This document shows, piece after piece, positions 37,615-38,878 of a DNA stretch of 38,878 nucleotides (its first letter is position 1; every line of letters begins with the position of its first letter). A program made the translations under genes and the position numbers. Source of the stretch: Bacillota bacterium (GTDB taxonomy: Bacteria; Bacillota; Clostridia; Saccharofermentanales; Fastidiosipilaceae); NCBI GenBank assembly GCA_030055235.1, contig JASGUW010000036.1:1-38878 (forward strand), written 5' to 3'. Under the pieces are notes generated by a model. That model worked only from the letters and a program-made list of their open reading frames with translations, was not told the DNA's origin and ran no database searches.

Positions 37615-38878
37615 TGACTCAAAGCAAATCACGAGAGGCGACAGCCTATGCCCGCGCCCAGATCCTCGCTCCGCTCCTGAACAGGGGCTTGGATCGTGCT
37701 TCGCGCGCTCGGATCCTCAAACGCGTCAGTGAGGAACATGGCGTGTCCGAGCGTACCCTGCGGCGCTGGCTGGCAGCCTATGAGCAGGACGGATTCGACG
37801 GGCTTCTCCCGGCACAGCGGGATCTGTCCGCTCTTCGTGTCATCCCGGAGTCCATCGTTGATATGGCCGTCACCCTTCGCCGGGAAGTCCCGGAACGGAG
37901 TGTCGCCGATATCATCCGTCTGCTCGAATACGAGGGGTATATCGAGGAAGGTTCCGTGAAGCGTTCTACCCTTCAGGACCAGCTCTATCGCCGCGGCTAC
38001 GGCACGAGACAGCTTGCGATGTACCGCAGTGCCGGTGTCGGCGCCGCCCGCCGCTTTGAGCGCAGTGGTCGTAACGAGCTCTGGCAAGCGGACATAAAGT
38101 ACCTTCTGGTTTTGCCGGCAACTTCGAAAGCGCCTGCACGCCAGCTGTATGTCTCGGCTTTCATCGATGACGCAACGCGCATGGTCACAGGCATCCGTGT
38201 TTATGACCGTCAGGATGTGCACTGTGTTTTGGATTGTTTCCGGCATGCGATGGAGAACTACGGTGTCCCCGACCGTCTGTTTACGGATAACGGTCGTGTA
38301 TATATCGGCCGTCAGCTCAAGCAGACCTGTGCCAAACTCGCGATTTCCCTTCTCCATGCGCGTCCATATGCTGCTCAAGCCAAAGGGAAAATCGAGGCCT
38401 TTAACAAAACCCTGGAAAAGTTTGTCGTCGAAGAGAAACTCGAACGACCATCCTCCGTCGAACAAGTCCAGCATGACCTGGACTGCTGGATGGAGAGCTT
38501 CTACTACGACGTGCCTCATAGCGCGCTGAACGGGAAGACGCCCCGTCAGGCCTTTCGGGAGAACAGGAAGATCCAGCGCTTTGTCTCGGCGGATGAGCTG
38601 AACCGGGCTTTCCGCGCGACCGAATCCCGACTGGTCGACAAAACCGGATGCCTGTCCTTTGCCGGCAGAAAGTGGGAGGCGGGTCCGGAGTACATCGGCT
38701 TCAAGGTGGATGTGTCCTATGCCAGTGACAACCCGACGGAGCTGCTTATTGAGTATCCGCACATGGAGGCGAAAGTGATCCATGAACTGCGCATGGGAGA
38801 GCACACGACGGAACGGCGAAGGCCAAGACCCTTTGTAGAAGCCAGCGGGTCCAGGATTCTGGAAGCCGCCAGACAGAG
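37614..38878 (+). CDS. DDE-type integrase/transposase (rve fold), cut by the window end
   Basis: The open frame runs to the edge of the window (421 codons seen). The N-terminus has helix-turn-helix features (RILKRVSEEHGVSERTLRRWLAAYEQDGFDGL in short motifs HGVSERTLRRWL). The catalytic core has the three acidic residues: Asp in LWQADIKYL, Asp in LFTDNGRVYIG and Glu in KGKIEAFNKTLEKF. This is the rve integrase core of IS3/IS481-type elements, here paired with DUF6431. The termini of the element were not identified: the right end is outside, and the left end may lie near 36914, where TTGTTTGTGCCACC resembles the hairpin arm. Confidence 0.85.
   Translation, partial: MTQSKSREATAYARAQILAPLLNRGLDRASRARILKRVSEEHGVSERTLRRWLAAYEQDGFDGLLPAQRDLSALRVIPESIVDMAVTLRREVPERSVADIIRLLEYEGYIEEGSVKRSTLQDQLYRRGYGTRQLAMYRSAGVGAARRFERSGRNELWQADIKYLLVLPATSKAPARQLYVSAFIDDATRMVTGIRVYDRQDVHCVLDCFRHAMENYGVPDRLFTDNGRVYIGRQLKQTCAKLAISLLHARPYAAQAKGKIEAFNKTLEKFVVEEKLERPSSVEQVQHDLDCWMESFYYDVPHSALNGKTPRQAFRENRKIQRFVSADELNRAFRATESRLVDKTGCLSFAGRKWEAGPEYIGFKVDVSYASDNPTELLIEYPHMEAKVIHELRMGEHTTERRRPRPFVEASGSRILEAARQ

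Overview
The window looks like a piece of a GC-rich Gram-positive chromosome, most probably an anaerobic member of the Bacillota (class Clostridia). The evidence is a T-box leader in front of ileS, spoVG, an ftype FeoA/FeoB pair, a sortase-type surface protein, a B. subtilis-type ThyA, ComEA, a NadD-YqeK fusion, an RsfS gene and strong Shine-Dalgarno sites. I cannot name the genus. The contents are mostly housekeeping operons separated by repeat-rich, gene-poor gaps. Remnants or copies of transposable elements lie at both edges.

Layout. (1) 1-6170: a possible transposase tail, then one minus-strand operon ileS - site-2 protease - scpA - scpB, read from a near-perfect sigma-A promoter through an isoleucine T-box riboswitch. 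(2) 6170-11150: a gene-poor island. It holds a 16-bp minisatellite, an array of 71-bp nested-palindrome repeats (family A), a decayed duplicate of the 3' end of znuA, and an LRR surface protein with a sortase signal. The intact znuA 3' end lies on the far side, so the LRR gene sits between two direct repeats of about 176 bp. (3) 11151-15300: metal uptake (znuA with a Fur/Zur-like operator; feoA-feoB) and spoVG. (4) 15747-18170: a PadR-controlled cassette of serine hydrolase, PadR regulator and CPBP intramembrane protease, with -1 frame breaks in both enzyme genes. (5) 18172-19725: tRNA-Pro, folA and thyA. (6) 20615-25480: a second hairpin-repeat array (family B, 70-bp period), then a tightly coupled four-gene operon of two CydDC-like ABC half-transporters, YgbA and YbaN (DUF454). 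Two GTTAG-N6-CTAAC dyads lie in its leader, and a second family-A array follows it. (7) 25821-26287: a small lipoprotein gene. (8) 26643-34531: a minus-strand run of membrane protein, Lrp/AsnC, aminotransferase, prfB, purH, nadD-yqeK, rsfS and comEA, many of them overlapping by 4 nt. (9) 34714-38878: a zinc-ribbon mini-protein, an unknown protein with a poly-aspartate tail that repeats an LFGGNIIEGFF-like peptide three times, and a DDE-type insertion sequence running off the window.

The most unusual signals are the two families of tandem hairpin repeats and the poly-Asp/LFGG protein. In family A, a divergent unit of identical length keeps the inner stem through three paired substitutions, which argues that the structure is under selection. 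Everything here comes from reading the sequence; no database search was run.
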